Shown here: piece after piece, positions 34,857-48,515 of the stretch
Layout: every line of letters starts with the position of its first letter
Numbering within the stretch: the first letter of the stretch is position 1
Assembly: GCA_014607495.2 (NCBI GenBank)
Contig: CP053155.1
Span: forward strand, 3,906,001-3,970,000
Length of the DNA stretch: 64,000 bases
Reading direction: 5' to 3'
Origin: Carposina sasakii
Taxonomy: Eukaryota; Arthropoda; Insecta; Lepidoptera; Carposinidae
Position numbers and translations under genes: made by a program
The notes under the pieces: model-generated
Told to the model about the DNA's origin: nothing
The model's input: the letters and a program-made list of their open reading frames with translations, nothing else
The model's database searches: none

Positions 34857-37800
34857 ATGGCGGAAACTAAGTTCGAGAGGGACGTGCCGAAAGTAATTGA
34901 AAGTGTAATTGCCGATTCAAAAGAACAAATATTCCTTGAAGAAACATTTTATATCCTGTCAAAGAAAAATTCCGTGTTTCGTGTACGTCTAACTTCAAAA
35001 GGTTTATCGTTAATAAAAGAAACTGATGGCACCGCTAAAGAACAAACTATTTCATTACACGATATTATCGGCAGTAAGTGTATGAGAAGTAAGAGACGAC
35101 GCCCTGGAGCAGGATCTTGCGTTTGCAGTTCTTTGGTGGGTCAGCCTCAGCTCAAAGTTGTGGACGAAAACAGTGGCGATCTAGATGAAAATGATATTAG
35201 TGCTTATCTTTATGTTTATGCTTATATACTGAAACGAAGTCGTCGTACCTTGAAAAGAGAAAGGACGACAATAACTTTGCGTTTCAGATCCTTCGATAAA
35301 TATGATGATAACAACAGGGAGGCGCAAAAATGGAGGGCTACCTTGAAATGTTTGATAGGTGGTCAGCCGATAACGCACATTGCTCCGTCGAATGATAAGA
35401 AGTTGCTTATACTTCTTAATCCTAAATCGGGAGCTGGAAAAGCGAGAGAAATGTTCCAGACTAAAGTGGCCCCATTGCTCCAAGAAGCTGAGATTCCTTA
35501 TGATTTACATGTTACTAAATATGCACAATATGCGCGTGAATTTGTCCGTACAAGGAACGTGTATGGCTGGCGGGGAATCGTAGGGGTAGGAGGCGATGGG
35601 GTACTTTATGAGATCCTAAATGGAATGTTTGAGCGCCTGGACTGGCAGCAAGCTTTGATAGAAGTTCCCTTGGCCATTATGCCCTGCGGATCCGGAAATG
35701 GCTTGGCTAGAAGCATTTATCACCTTTATAAGTAAGTACTGACTACCAAATAGCCCTCAGAACACTAGTTCTCTTTCAATGTTTCATTGATGTAGAGAGG
35801 ACCTATCTACCTAGCTTAAACAGTCACAGGCAACTAATAGTTAGGTATGGTACCTAGCTTATTAAAAAAGTAATTCTTATTATTTCCTAGCCAATAGTAA
35901 AGTAAATATCGTGAAAAGAATTGATACTGTTTAAGTGGCTATAAACTTGCATGTTTACCTACTTACGTACACTGTGTGTTTAAACTGTTAAACCCACATA
36001 ATTTGTGCTTGTTAATCTTCAATTTTTTTTTCAAGGTTTATCAGAGATTATAAGATCGAAAGGACTTTGGACATTGCTCAGTTAATTATGGCCACTCTTT
36101 GGGTGTTGTTCAAGTATCTTAAAACCTGTTTTTGCGCAAGCCCTGCGTATTTTCCACAATGTTTCCTAGTAGATATACATACCTACCCAGTTTTATATAA
36201 ATGAACGCATAAATGATTGGTTTTTACAAACAACTCAATTCTAACTACCTGCTTACTTGACCTATTAATTGACGTAATTAATGTAGCACAAATACTGGAA
36301 ACCACGTCTTTACTAGGACAGGATAGCATAAGAAGAACAAGTGTAGTTTGTCATGTAAGGTGGGTAGGCAGGCACTATAACTATTAACTACTTACGGGAT
36401 TCGGCGGGAAAAGCTGGAAGGGTGCAGGTGTAATTTTCTTGTGAAAATCAAAAATTATTTGTAAATGGCTTGCATGTGTCCGTAAGGTGATGTTTTCTGG
36501 TAGATAAGTTATATTTTGATTACTTGTGGTGTGAATCTAGTGCGTGTGCATGGTTTTATACGCAGGTAAGCCGAGTAAAACTTTAGCCGGATTACGATCT
36601 CTTCATGGGTGCATGTAAGTTGTTTCTATAATAATTTTTCATTTTGACTAACTTTACACTTGTTCTTGAGGATTTTCCCGACGTTTCCATTCATCATCAT
36701 TGTCATTCATCATAAATTCAGAATACATTTTACTAAACAATGATTAGGCTGTATGGGCTTAGTTCCCCTTGCCTTTACTTCGGGATAAACTAAAAAAAAA
36801 AAAAATTAACTACTTACCTACATCTTATTTTCCATACAGATAGGTAGATCTATGTATTTTGTTCCCAGAGAAAAGCCGCCGCGCCGGCCGATCGAAAACA
36901 TTATAAAAACCTTGTCGAATATTTATGTATTCCCCTCAGGTATTCCCAGAGTGTATTCAACAACATCAAGCCTTCTGTTTTTGCTTAGAAATTTAATTCT
37001 TTCCTATGTAGGAGATAGATAATTCAATTCTAGCTGTCTACTTCCTTAAGTTTTGAACTTGATCGCGAAGTTGTTGCCGATTGAATGGTAGTAAAGGTAC
37101 CTAACTAACGTTCTTAAGTCACGCTAGTATCTTCTACCTGTAAAAAGTTCAAAAGCCTACATAAGTAGATGCACATTATTTTGATTGAGATAATCTTTAA
37201 TCTACACTAATATTATAAAGAGGAAAACTTTGTTTGTTTGGTTGTAATGAATAGGCTCAAAAACTACTGGACCGATTTCAAAAATTCTTTCACCGTTAGA
37301 ATCCTTATTGGACCTGGATGAACATAGGCTATAAGAATTTCCCGATATTCCCACGGGAAGGCGACCAACGGGAATTCTATATTTTTTACGAAAACCGCTA
37401 TACATATGAAGCTGAAATCGGGCATATATGTTCATTGGGGACAGCGAGGGAGGACTAAAAACGTATTTCCCGAAATTCCCACGGGAAGGGGACAAACGGG
37501 AATTCATAGTTTTTACGAAAACCGCTATACATATGAAGCTGAAATTGGGCATATATGTTCATTAGGGACTGCGAGGAAACACTAGAAAGGATTTCCCGAA
37601 ATTCCCACGGGAAGGAGACCAACGGGAATTATTTATTTTTTACGAAAACGGTTAAACATGTGAATCTGAAGTTGAGCATATATGTTTATTTGGGACCCCG
37701 AGGAAGCACTGGGAACGGATTTCCCGAAATTCCCACGGGAAGGGGACAAACGTGAATTAATTTTTTACGACAACCGCGATAACATATAGGCTACTTTTTA

Positions 37801-40800
37801 CACTTAACATATAGGCTACTTTTTATTTTTTCTGTAGTCCACGCGGACGGAGTCGCGGGCGTCCACTAGTAAATTATAAACAAAATAATCAAACGTAATT
37901 AGTTAGTTTTGACCTTGACATTGAATGTCTTGAAAAATATTTAAATTAGTATTAATGTTTATATAAACAAATAAAACATTCAGACAGTTTCCTAATTGTT
38001 ATACTATATTTATGAATTATTTGATCTTGTCGTACCTAATGTTAATAGTAAAGGAGGAATTTTCTTCAACCATCCTCTTTGGATGTCAAAAAAGGAAACG
38101 AAATTAGGATTAGGAAGGACGAGAGATAGGGTAACGAGCGAGTCTAGCATATTCTACTAACTACCCTAACTGTATAATTAAACTCAACGGACAGCCAAGC
38201 TCAATCGATTCGTTTGACCGTTGTTCACGTTATATTCAGATCGATGCACGCACAATCTTGCATGAGTGTCCTTCGGTTGCATGAATAAATATTGAGTACC
38301 AAATTGTATAGTAGGTACGTTAGTTAGAGCCGCATTCGAATATACCTCAATAGACCACCATCCGATAGGCTACATACAATGCACGAATTTGCAAAATATG
38401 TACCGGATTTACTGATAGCTACTGAGAATTATACATACAGGCGAATATTTTTACGTTTGTCCTTAGTTGATAATCAAATTAAAATTAAAAACGATAAATG
38501 TCTGTTTGTATTTGTTATCATTATCACGAAATTCATGGATAATCGAACTACACAACTATCATTTGTAAAAGGATGTTGTGTGATTAATTAATTGGTATTT
38601 TAAGTCTTACTAAGTAATTAGAATCCGTCATTTTAGTCCGAGGGTTCTTTAAATTCGACCTTTAAATTCCACTTTCCATACTGAATGTCACTTTACATTT
38701 AAAGTTATTCCGTCTCCACTCCGCGTTTCTTAATATTGGGAATAGGGCTTAACCGTATCATTGACAGCACTGTATTCGATATTGCAATTAAAATTCATTG
38801 GTTCATTTGCGATTTTTCTACACGGTGAAATCAACATTGTAAAATTTTCATTCCGAATCGGTTGAGAGAAGTTGGGAAGGAGACAAGAGGCTCGTTCTTA
38901 AGACAGGGGACTGAATGTATTTGCGGTGAATGAAGTCTTCACTCTCCCTTTTACACGTAAAGTACATACCTAGCTAGATCACCAATCTCACGCTACCAAA
39001 ATGATTGCTTACCTACGAGTACTATAAACTATCTATAATTACTTACCTACTATACCTTATCACTTAAAAATGAAACAAATTCTAAAGCAAACGTAATACT
39101 CGTAAACTGTCGCAATTAGTTAGGTACGGTGCGGTATTTAATGAATCTTGTTGTGTAATAATGACAGTAAGTAATTAATTATATGTCACAATCATTACTT
39201 AAAAGATAATTTATAAATAATTCAGTTCTTACTTTATGCCGGATTTAGTTTATTAATATTGACTATATTGATAAATACAACAGTGTACATACGGGTATTC
39301 TAATCTGCTTTGTAATCTTGTAGGTAAACACATTATTTACCTGTGTAGTGCTGTACGTAACGTACACGTCATATTAAAACTGTACTAACTTAGATCCCTC
39401 TTTAACGAATTATAAGAGACAAGGCTGTTTATAAACGTGGTAGACGTTTGTATCGTCGTCGTCAGGGCTCAGATGGCACCTTCATCGGGACGCCCTAATA
39501 TAACTCATTCCTATTGAAAGATTTTGTAAAATAGACTGCATTATAATCACGATAAAAGTAAAAACTGTACTATTTACAAATACATAGTAAGAAAGTAAGA
39601 AAATACGAGTAATTATTATGTTTTTGGTAAAAGTACTTTTACACATAAGCACGTCTTTCTATACTATCAATGAAGGTACCTATAGTGTGTTATTTTATAT
39701 CTGAAGGAATAAGTAAACAATCGGTTTACAGGGCACCTACACATGGAAAGACCTAGCCCAGTTATAGAATCCATTTTTATTTTTATGACCAGCCAACGAT
39801 AATACAACTAGTTTGCCTTAGCTTAAACCTATTCAGACAGTGTTTTGAACACCCAATGTAATAATACCTACGATAACACTGAACGAACTGCAACTGAAAC
39901 GAAACGCCGCAGCTAATTTGTAATTCTGAACAATTCGATTTGCTTTGTTTCTATTTCTCTTTTCTTAAATTTCTTTTTTATCTTGATTCAATTTCATAAC
40001 AGGCTACATGAAGTGATTTATAATATGAAGTTTCTGGTTGGGCGGACGTTTGTTAATATTATCAATTATCAATCATTTAATAAAATACAACAGGACGCTA
40101 GTAGATAAATATGCACTAGATAAGATACCTTAACGCGCGTATCATTATGTTATAAGAGAAATTAAATTAGAATACCAGACATTTCAATATGTTGTCAGTA
40201 CGAAAATCACACTGCGGTCACCAACCCGCCTGCCCAGCGTGGTGACTCTATGGGCAAAAATGTGGCAGTAGCCTTGTGTCGTGCCCTGGGGGAGGCCTAC
40301 GTCCAGCAGTGAACTGCAATAGGCTGTAGACGATTATACTTAAAATACTTTTCCTTTTCTCTTCTCGAGGTTAAAAAGTCCTAATATTCTTAGCCTAATA
40401 TAGAGGTTACAGTATAGAGATCCAGCAGTGGTCTGCAATAGGCTGAAGAAGCACTATTATTATTATTTAGAATGCTATCGATTTTACATTTAAAAATATG
40501 TATCAAAAACATCAATTTCGCGCGTTGAACAAGGCCATGGCCAAGGTCATTCACAATTAGTTATGTTGTGAATGACCTTGGCCTTATGAATCACAACTAC
40601 CTAGGTACAGTCCTCTTAACCCTGTAGGTAGTGGCTACACGTCTAAACAGTTTCGGTGTTATTACAAAAGAGCGTCTAAAGTTAGACTTGATTTAAATAT
40701 GACATTTGACAGCAAAACGTATGGCATATCTGCCAAATTTAGGCCACGTTTAGCTTAAACAATGTTTAAATTATTTTGTAATAACACGGGTTATGTTCAT

Positions 40801-43800
40801 AAATATTAAATTGCATAATGTTATTTTTCAGTGAACCCTATATTCCTGGGAATTTAACAGGATTATCTATGGCCTTAGCAAGAGGAAAAACAGCCCCAAT
40901 GGATGTTGTAAGAATAGAAACCAAATCTAAGGTAAATTATGTGTGTAATAATGCCTATCGTATTTATTATGTACTAGCAGCCGCCCACGACTTCGTCCGC
41001 GTGAGGGGGCGTTGTACCCGTGCGAAGCCGGGCAGGTTGTTGTATAGACTGTAGCCTTCCTTGGTAAATGGGCTATCTAACACTGAAAGAATTTTTCAAA
41101 TCAGACCAGTAGTTCCTGAGATTAGCGCGTTCAAACAAACAAACAAACAAACAAACTCTTCAGCTTTATAATACTACTATGGACGCCCGCGACTTCGTCC
41201 GCGTGGACTGCAGAAAAATAAAAATGTTGAAATCACCTGGGAAAATATTTTTTACCGGTTTAATTAATAAAAACAAAAATCCAGGGTGTCAGCTAACTCC
41301 ATACAAAATTTAATTTAAATCGCTCCAACCGTTTTTACGCGGAAGAGTAACAAACATCCATCCATACTCACAAACTTTCGCGTGTATATATTATCGATTC
41401 CCATTCGGGTGAAGAATTTTTTCCATTTTCTTTATTAATAATTTTATATTATATTATTAGAAAGTGCTTATCATGCTGAGCAACTTTTCCTAAGACGGTA
41501 TTTTCATATCTCTCAAAGTTTAGCTGGGCTGCTAAGGGTTCTGCATCAGGCAGTCTAGACCTTCAATTTTTTTCTTTCATATCATTTCTACGTCATTTTA
41601 TTCTTTCATACATATTTTTTGGATAACTTGAACCGTTTACGCAGCGCACGCAACGGAAGTCTCCAAAGTTGAATAATTTTCCCCGTTTTTTCCACATTTT
41701 CCTCTTATTCTTCGTCCCTATTGGTCGCACTGTGATGATATATAGCCTAAAGCCTTCCTCGATAAATGGACTATCCAACACAAAAAGAATTTTTTAATTC
41801 GACCCAGTAGTTCCGGAGATTAGCGCGTTCAATCAAACAAACAAACAAACAAACTCTTCAGCTTTATAATATTAGTATAGATAATATTAGTATAGATAGG
41901 TAGGTGGGCATATTTTTTTACTAAAATATATTTAGATACAAACAAATAATCTGGCAGAAAAAAGAGGCAGCGGAAACTAAAAGTGGTTTATAATCACAAC
42001 AAAATAATATTGTTAATTCAACATTAAGTAGGTAAAACAAGAATGAAGAATAAAAGCCACATTATCGTTTGACACAATCGACTATACTATATGCCAACGC
42101 TCCTGGCACGCGCTGTCATATAACATTCTATGATGGCGTGTGCCAGGAGGGTTGGCGTATAGTATAAACGGATATTGATTATTGATAAACATAATATTGA
42201 TTGTCAGGAGCACAATACACGTGCTGAACGTTGCATTATATAATTTGGCATTGAACTTGGCCATATTCATACAGTAATAATAAACCACTAAAATTACACA
42301 TTTTAACAAAGATAGGCTCATCCATGCGATGTGGCAAAAAGAAAATGTCCCAGGCTAGCCCTCGGTATCGAGTTTAAATCAATGTGTACCTAGCTAATCG
42401 TGTCTTTTGTGTACCTATGTACTTTGGTTTCACTTTGCCTATGTATACAAAACTACCGCATGTTAACAAAAGTGTTTTGATCCAACTTAACTATGTAGGT
42501 AGTCTATGGTATTATTACCTGTAAACTATTTGCATCTTCTAATTTAGTTCCGATATTTTATAGTTCTTCTATGCTGCTCTGGGAGTGAAAAAAAAAGTAT
42601 AATACTACAGCTGCTTCTCTTCCCGGGCATACTGTACAAGTCAGTAGAGGGACTAGAGGGTCTTGGTGTTTTGTAGGCGATGGGCTGACCACCTGTCATT
42701 ACTAATCGAACTTGTGCATCTCAACTATACCCCCAAAATTGGTCAGAAGTGGCACCATGTCGTTCTATCGGCCCTTGGTGCTCTGCCTACCCCGTAAGGG
42801 ATAGAGGCGTGAATATATGTATGTATTTTATAGTTAATTAACGATATTAGCCTCTCCATTGTAATGATAAATTATAAAAATGGTATTCGGCCAGATTGTA
42901 TTATTTCTAAATGACTCGTTATCATACCATACTTAATTCATCTTGTTGCAACGAACGACCCTGACATGCGTTTCGTTGCCATATACCTATGATTATGATT
43001 CATACTGTATCTACCTACATAGGTATCTTTCAAGAAATATTATTATTAGGTAAGATAGATTCAAATCAATTGTATAGTTTTATTATGTACGTTTTTCTGA
43101 CGAAACTAGTCTATTTGTAGGGGTCTTACTGATTGATACTTATTTCTTTTTCTTCGTGAATACGATCCGAACCTCAATATTTTTTGTAATATTAGAGGAT
43201 ATTTGAATTATAATTTTATTTGCAGATAATGTTTTCATTCCTGTCAGTCGGTTGGGGTTTACTATCGGATATCGACATAGAGAGCGAAAGATTGCGAGCC
43301 ATCGGAGGTCAAAGATTTGCAGTTTGGGCATTGGCAAGACTGGTGGGTCTACGGAAATATAAAGGTGTGGTTAGTTACGCAAAAATAAAGGATATAGGTA
43401 ATCTTCCCAAACCTAAGCAAGCGCTAGCCCTGAGTCACAGCATTAGCCAGGATGGTGCTCTCGACTCCCCTGATGCGGAAGCGTTCATTGATTGCGACGA
43501 ACACTCCGACGTGTTTACGAATGCGATACGCGAAAAACAACACCAGAGAGTTGATTCGTGGTACTCTGTAAATTCACGCCGCAGTGCGTTCTTCAGCACT
43601 CGTGGATCCGAATACCATAGTGTGACAAGCAGCAGCTCCGAACTTCGATCACCAGTGCATGCCTGTATGCACGGGCCTGCGTCACATCTACCCTCGATTT
43701 TATCTCAATTGCCAACGCACTGGGTTCACGAAGAGGGCGAATTTATCATGGTACATGTGTCATATCAATCTTATATTGGTGAAGATTTTCTATTTGCTCC

Positions 43801-44077
43801 ACGCTCGCAATTATCAGACGGAATTATGTGGATGCTCATTATCAAGGCGGGAGCATCGAGAGGTCAGATCTTATCTTTTCTGTTAGGCGCAGCTCATGGC
43901 TCACATGCAGATTTAAACAATGAGTACATAAAAATGATTCCTGTCAGTGCATTTAGAATAGTCCCTGAAGGTTCCAATGGATACCTTACAGTGGATGGAG
44001 AGCTGGTGGATTACGGACCAATCCAAGCAGAAATATTCCCGAACATAGTACAAGTAACAGTGCCGGACACAAAATAA
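34857..44077 (+). CDS. Sphk: Sphingosine kinase
   Basis: Phosphorylates sphingosine to sphingosine-1-phosphate at cytosolic membranes. Exons 34857-35731, 40832-40931, 43226-44077; phases close, 608 residues. An N-terminal lipid-kinase-associated region (~1-170) precedes the diacylglycerol-kinase-like catalytic fold. C1 is LILLNPKSGAGKA (nucleotide loop), C2 GVGGDGVLYEILNG (GGDG core with catalytic Asp), C3 IMPCGSGNGLARS. Exon 2 supplies MALARGKTAPMDVVRIE. C4 is SVGWGLLSDIDIESERLRAIG, and C5 near the end is YLTVDGELVDYGPIQAEIF. All five signature blocks are present, so the enzyme looks functional. A loop rich in Ser and charged residues (~390-480) separates C4 from C5, as in other family members. 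Introns of 5.1 and 2.3 kb are filled with transposons. The ATG (GTCATGGCGG) is well placed, but its upstream sequence is largely repeat. Confidence 0.94.
36402..36803 (+). repeat. Promoter-proximal repeat family, copy in sphingosine kinase intron 1
   Basis: Starts GATTCGGCGGGAAAAGCTGG, carries GGTTTTATACGCAGGTAAGC and ends CGGGATAAACTAAAAAAAAAA. Same orientation as the gene. Confidence 0.85.
37201..37870 (+). mobile_element. Non-autonomous Helitron-like element, three-repeat copy
   Basis: Nearly identical to 20713-21509 from end to end but 127 bases shorter: landmark TGTTCATTGG recurs at 37429, 37556 and (diverged) 37683. Starts TCTACACTAATATTATAA, ends CACTAGT. Confidence 0.85.
37871..40194. 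other. Sphingosine kinase intron 1, AT-rich part
   Basis: No exon, RNA gene or clear transposon end seen. Short ORFs here lack family resemblance. Confidence 0.5.
40195..40340 (+). repeat. RTE-type LINE 3' tail in sphingosine kinase intron
   Basis: CGGTCACCAACCCGCCTGCC ... GGGGGAGGCCTACGTCCAGC ... AATAGGCTG; same family as 15150-15365. Confidence 0.7.
40539..40583. repeat. Perfect 18-base-pair hairpin with 9-base loop
   Basis: GGCCAAGGTCATTCACAA (40539-40556), loop TTAGTTATG, then its exact complement (40566-40583). In sphingosine kinase intron 1, about 250 bases before exon 2. Confidence 0.8.
40973..41180 (-). mobile_element. Short Helitron-like element, inverted copy
   Basis: Reverse complement is nearly identical to 32842-33039; the 3' end GGCTGCTAGT fits the Helitron CTRRT rule. 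Begins 41 bases downstream of sphingosine kinase exon 2. Includes an expanded (CAAA)n tract. Confidence 0.75.
41178..41400 (-). repeat. Helitron-like fragment
   Basis: Minus-strand end reads CCACGCGGACGAAGTCGCGGGCGTCC, split here as the shared 3' hairpin; the rest matches 26552-26763 (GGGTGTCAGCTAACTCCATAC). It abuts the preceding element directly. Confidence 0.6.
41735..41900 (-). repeat. Helitron-like 5' fragment
   Basis: GATTAGCGCGTTCAATCAAAC(AAAC)n and TCTTCAGCTTTATAATATTA match the 5' part of the 40973-41180 family; the terminal TAATATTAGTATAGAT is duplicated. Confidence 0.55.
42084..42165 (+). ncRNA. Short-loop RNA-type hairpin, candidate microRNA-like precursor
   Basis: Arms 42084-42120 and 42129-42165 pair over 37 positions around loop TAACATTC. 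The five non-Watson-Crick positions are four G:U wobbles (on the plus strand) and one G-G mismatch. It is transcribed within sphingosine kinase intron 2. It could equally be a tiny MITE; no expression evidence is available. Confidence 0.35.
42600..42830 (+). repeat. Interspersed repeat ending GAGGCGTGAATATATGTATG
   Basis: Resembles 24500-24640 at its end and has the look of a short retroposon common in moths. Family not identified. Confidence 0.45.
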
Positions 44078-45999
44078 CATTGAACAAGGTTAAAAACAAT
44101 ACATTTCGTAACTTACGATGACTGATTTAGTTACTATCCGAGCCGTTGGAGTGCAATATAAAGTACATAATGTTAATCGAAGGTTGTGCCAGAGAAGATA
44201 TCTAAACCAAAGTTATTTAATGCAATCTATAATTCCGATGTTATTTAATTATTCGTATTTATGGAAAACCATTATATTTATTTAGATCAACAGATTTTCC
44301 AAAATTTACTATGCGATAGTAAGTACATTTAAGAGTCCGTAACAAACAGCTAGTCAAATTCATATAAAGTGCCAAATTATGCACTCTAAAAGTAATACGT
44401 ATCAAGGAATTGATTGTTTGTAAAATAACGAATATTAGAATTATTGCTCAAAATGGCAATATATTAGTGAAATAGCTACGAAATTATTAATTCGATCCAT
44501 TTTTATGAATTAGTGTAGTGGGTAAACTACGGCAATATAATTTATGAAACTACCTACATTTTCAAGTTTGGCTATTATGGTATGGCCCGAGAGTTGATAA
44601 GCATTTTAAAGAAGGTAGACAGGCATACAGTGAATAACACTATGATGTGATATTTGAGTACCTATTCATTCCTAAATATATTATTTAAAGAGTAGGTAGA
44701 AACTTATTTAAATTGTACAATTACTTACCTCAAATATGCAAATCAGCTCTCAGTTACTGAGCAATAGCAATTTTTTAAAATTACTTTTCCCGCAAATATA
44801 CCTACCTACGTATTGTACTGATATATTTATTTGAAAAATATATATTTCGCTTATGGTAATAGGTACTTATAGTTTTTATAATAAGTGTAGCATTAGTATA
44901 TTCATAAGTAAAGTGATGGGTTGGTTTGTGTATATAACAGTATTAATTATTACAATGTTAACTATTATATTTACCTAATTTAATTATTAATATTCTGTGA
45001 TATGTGAAATTTTGCCAAAATTGTTTGCAAAATTTGATAACCCGCAATATGGCCTACAGTGCCGTTTTATGCTCAATTGCCATTTTCAAAGTTTTAAGTC
45101 TTGGTTATAATTGTAAATTATGAACATATTGGCCTGAATAGACTTGTTGATCATTCTTGCCTAATTATATTACCTATATATTGTATTGAAGATACGTGCC
45201 TGCTTTTATATGTAAGTATATAATGTAACTGGCAGGTACAACTATTTATAAACAGGTAATGTAAACGAAGATGTAGCGTTACTATACAATCGAAACATAA
45301 CATTTCGAAAACAAAAGATTTCAAATTAACACATTCCAAACATAAATTATAGCGTGTATTTAATAAGCCTAGAAATGAGATTATTTTAACCTCGCCATAT
45401 ATTTGTATTTTTATTATACTTATTCTCATTACCTGCTTACTTATTATAAATCATGCTACAGGTTTTTATTAGCATAAATAATAGGTAAATAAAAACATAC
45501 ATTAGGTGATTTTTTTTTCATTTTCTTAAAAAACATATTTATAATACATATGTTACTTACACTAATACTTACCTTACAAATTATGTTATTTTTACATTTA
45601 TCTAAGTGCTTAATTCAAGCTGGATCTGGATATTTGAATTAATACCTATTTTTTAGGTGTTGCTTTGACCAAGAATAATATTATTAAATTTTGTTAGAAA
45701 AAATATTACTTAACTACCTAAATAATTCTTATCCTCCACTCAATATTTCATGAGAATATCATTTGATATGAGAATCTATTTTTAATTATCAACGTATACT
45801 ACTTAAATAAATACTATACAATAGACTAAAAAACAGTAATAATTTAACAAATTTTAGCACTAAATTAAATTTAGCAATATCTATATGTATATAATTGTAT
45901 CTTACCTATTTTAATGCACAGTTACAGTGGCAAGAAATTTTTGCTAAAAAGACGTAAGACCATCAAATAACAGATAACATATAAAGCAGTTGCTGTGAA
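44078..45999. other. AT-rich intergenic DNA after sphingosine kinase
   Basis: Probably includes the sphingosine kinase 3' UTR; the first canonical AATAAA is at 45488, unusually far, so a variant signal such as AATATAAAG at 44156 may be used. Nothing else seen. Confidence 0.45.
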
Positions 46000-47065
46000 C
46001 TCACTAAGGGATCAAAATGTCCACCCCATCACTGATCACGTTGAGCAGCTGAAGTGCCCGTGTCAGCGGAGTCTTGCGATACAGGTTTGTCCTACCATCC
46101 GGTATAGCGAATAGTCTCGCCTTCCGCCGTCTCAGAAACCCAGTTGGCACCCTGAGCTTCATCTCGGCAAGCAATATAGAATTAGAAATTTTACCGCGCC
46201 ACACTTTAGTTGCCGCCTAACCTGCAACGTATTGTATCCAACCATACCTAACACGGTCGGATACATCAACGGAAACTTCGGGTACACCCATGCAATTTCA
46301 TATACAAGTACCTAGTGAATTTATTTTGTATTTTTTTCTAACATGTTAGCATACTTTGCTTCATAAGGTGACCAGATGACCGAATTATGTTCTAACTTGC
46401 TCCATTATAAGCTCTTGATGGCTGTGGCGCTACTAAAGTTGTTGGCTGTCCTGAGAACAAACCCCCAAAGTTTTAAATGCGCTCTTACAGATGCTTATAA
46501 TATGCTCGCGAAACCCTAAATCCGCACTTATCCTAACTCCTAAGTCGCGTACTGATGTTACACGCCCTGACACGCTGCCCCCCACTGTGTACTAGTGGTG
46601 TTAGGGCAATCGGCAACGTCTAAATGTTATGATGCTACACTTTGACACGTTGAAGAAGAGTTTGTTCTCCTGACTCCACCTCACTACTCTATCTATATCA
46701 CGCTGAAGGCGCTCATAATCCTCCGTGCAGGTGATGGGAGCATAGAGTTTTAGATCATCCGCAAAGAGTAAGCATCCAGCACTTTCTACAACATTAGGAA
46801 GGTCGTTAATCATTATTATTAATTCTAGAGGTCCAAGATTACTGCCTTGATTAACTCCAGAGTACGTATAGTAAGGTTCAGATATGCTGCTTCCGTACTC
46901 AATATATTGTTTCCTGTCCCTCATGTAGCTTGTGAAAAATTTTAGCGTCTGTAGTACAGCCTACTCCTGCTAGCTTCCGGAGGAGAACGTCATTATCGAC
47001 CGTATCGAACGCTTTTTTGAAGTCGAAGTACGCAGCGTCCACCGGTATACCTCTGTCTACAGATG
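46000..47065 (-). pseudogene. Dead non-LTR retrotransposon, reverse transcriptase fragment
   Basis: Minus strand encodes, in broken frames, VDAAYFDFKKAFDTVDNDVL (47060-46980), then YSGVNQGSNLGPLELIIMIN and the catalytic FADDLKLYA (46924-46601), and a C-terminal RKARLFAIP...NLYRKTPLTRALQLLN block (46204-46004). The order fits a Jockey/I-like LINE with the 5' half gone and frameshifts between blocks. Not a host gene. Confidence 0.8.
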
Positions 47066-48288
47066 GTAATTCAGTTTTCCAAATCCAAAAGATTTGGATT
47101 AGATTCTTGTTTTTACTATTTATTATTTTGTTTTGCGTTATATGAATTGATAAATCATTTATTAGTACAAAAACTTATCAGGTGTCCTGCACTTGACATT
47201 AGTTCGTGCAGTGACCGCGGTTATGATTAATACTACTTATAAGAGGATAGTCTTATTTTACACAGCGAAGTAGCTTGCTTGGTTTGCATCTGACATAAAT
47301 AGTGCCATTTTGAGGATTCATTGTCCAGTGAAGTCTTTGTATTTGTAGTCTAAGGTACCTGGATACTATGTCATTAGACTATTCTATTATGTAGAGCAGA
47401 AATGGTGTTGTGTTTGTAATGCTAATAAATTTTTATATTTTCCTGTAGCAAATATCTTTATAGGTACTTACCTACAATGTTTAACGCCACTAAGTAGGTA
47501 GATAGATAGAGACTTGAATCGGAAAGGTTCTTGCATGTGTGTAAATTGTATCTAAGTAATTTATTCCATTTTATCAATTCTATAAAAAGTTGATTAGTAA
47601 TGACAAGTTTATGAAACTGTTGTTTGTTAGTAAAGATTATTAAAAATATTTTCAAATCACATAAGTGGTTTTCTTATTTATTTTACTAAATACTTCCCCC
47701 GCGTTAATATTGCATACCAACTTATTGGATTCGATTCTGACACCACATTATCTTAATTCGGTGCTAAGACTATTATCATCGTTTGGCATTGCTGTTACTT
47801 GGTCTAAACTTTCTATTCTGTCAGTTCCATTCAACTCCAAATATACCCCTTAACATTAGATTGAAAACAACGTGATGATAGTCTACGTTCTATGATAGTA
47901 TAGTGTAGTTTAGGTACCTTTTTATGGCGACAACAGCCGCGCTTACCTACGTGATGGCATCACTGTTTGCAACCTACATTTTCGCTTGTATATTATTTTT
48001 GAAAATGTACTGTCTCGATATTGTAACTGAAGAGCGTAAGATTACCTCGTATTGCGCGGGCGAGGGAGGACTGAGTACCTACCTAACATAAATTATGGTA
48101 ACAAGACATGGGCTCTGGAAATTGGGCATTCTTGACACTTTCTTTTTCTTCCAAGTATTTTTAAGACTTGAGAAGTGTATTTCTGACTTCGGAGAGTTCA
48201 ACTTCCTCACCATTCCTATTACGAAGGTAGACGCAATGCAAGCAAATCAGCTCTTGAATGTATAAGGTAAGTGTAGATAAGTATCCTA
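47066..48288. other. AT-rich intergenic DNA
   Basis: No supported gene or mobile element ends. Confidence 0.5.
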
Positions 48289-48509
48289 TCTACTAATATT
48301 ATAAACGCGAAAGTTTGTGAGGATGTACTTAGTATGTTTATTGCTCTTGCACACAAAAACGACTGAATGGATTTTGATGAAACTTCACAATACCTACCTT
48401 ATAGCTTACATATCAGAATAACACATAGGCTAAATTCCAGGAAAATATTTTAATCCCGGAATTTAGACATTTTGTTTTTGTGCAGACGGAATCGCGGGCA
48501 TCCACTAGT
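48289..48509 (+). mobile_element. Short Helitron-like element
   Basis: Starts TCTACTAATATTATAAACGC and ends GGGCATCCACTAGT. Ends seven bases before the perfect inverted repeat at 48516. Confidence 0.7.
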
Positions 48510-48515
48510 AGGTAT

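Noticed and set aside
46601..46924. An expressed host reverse transcriptase-like gene
   Set aside because: Blocks lie in broken frames with no intact ORF, as expected of a dead 5'-truncated LINE.
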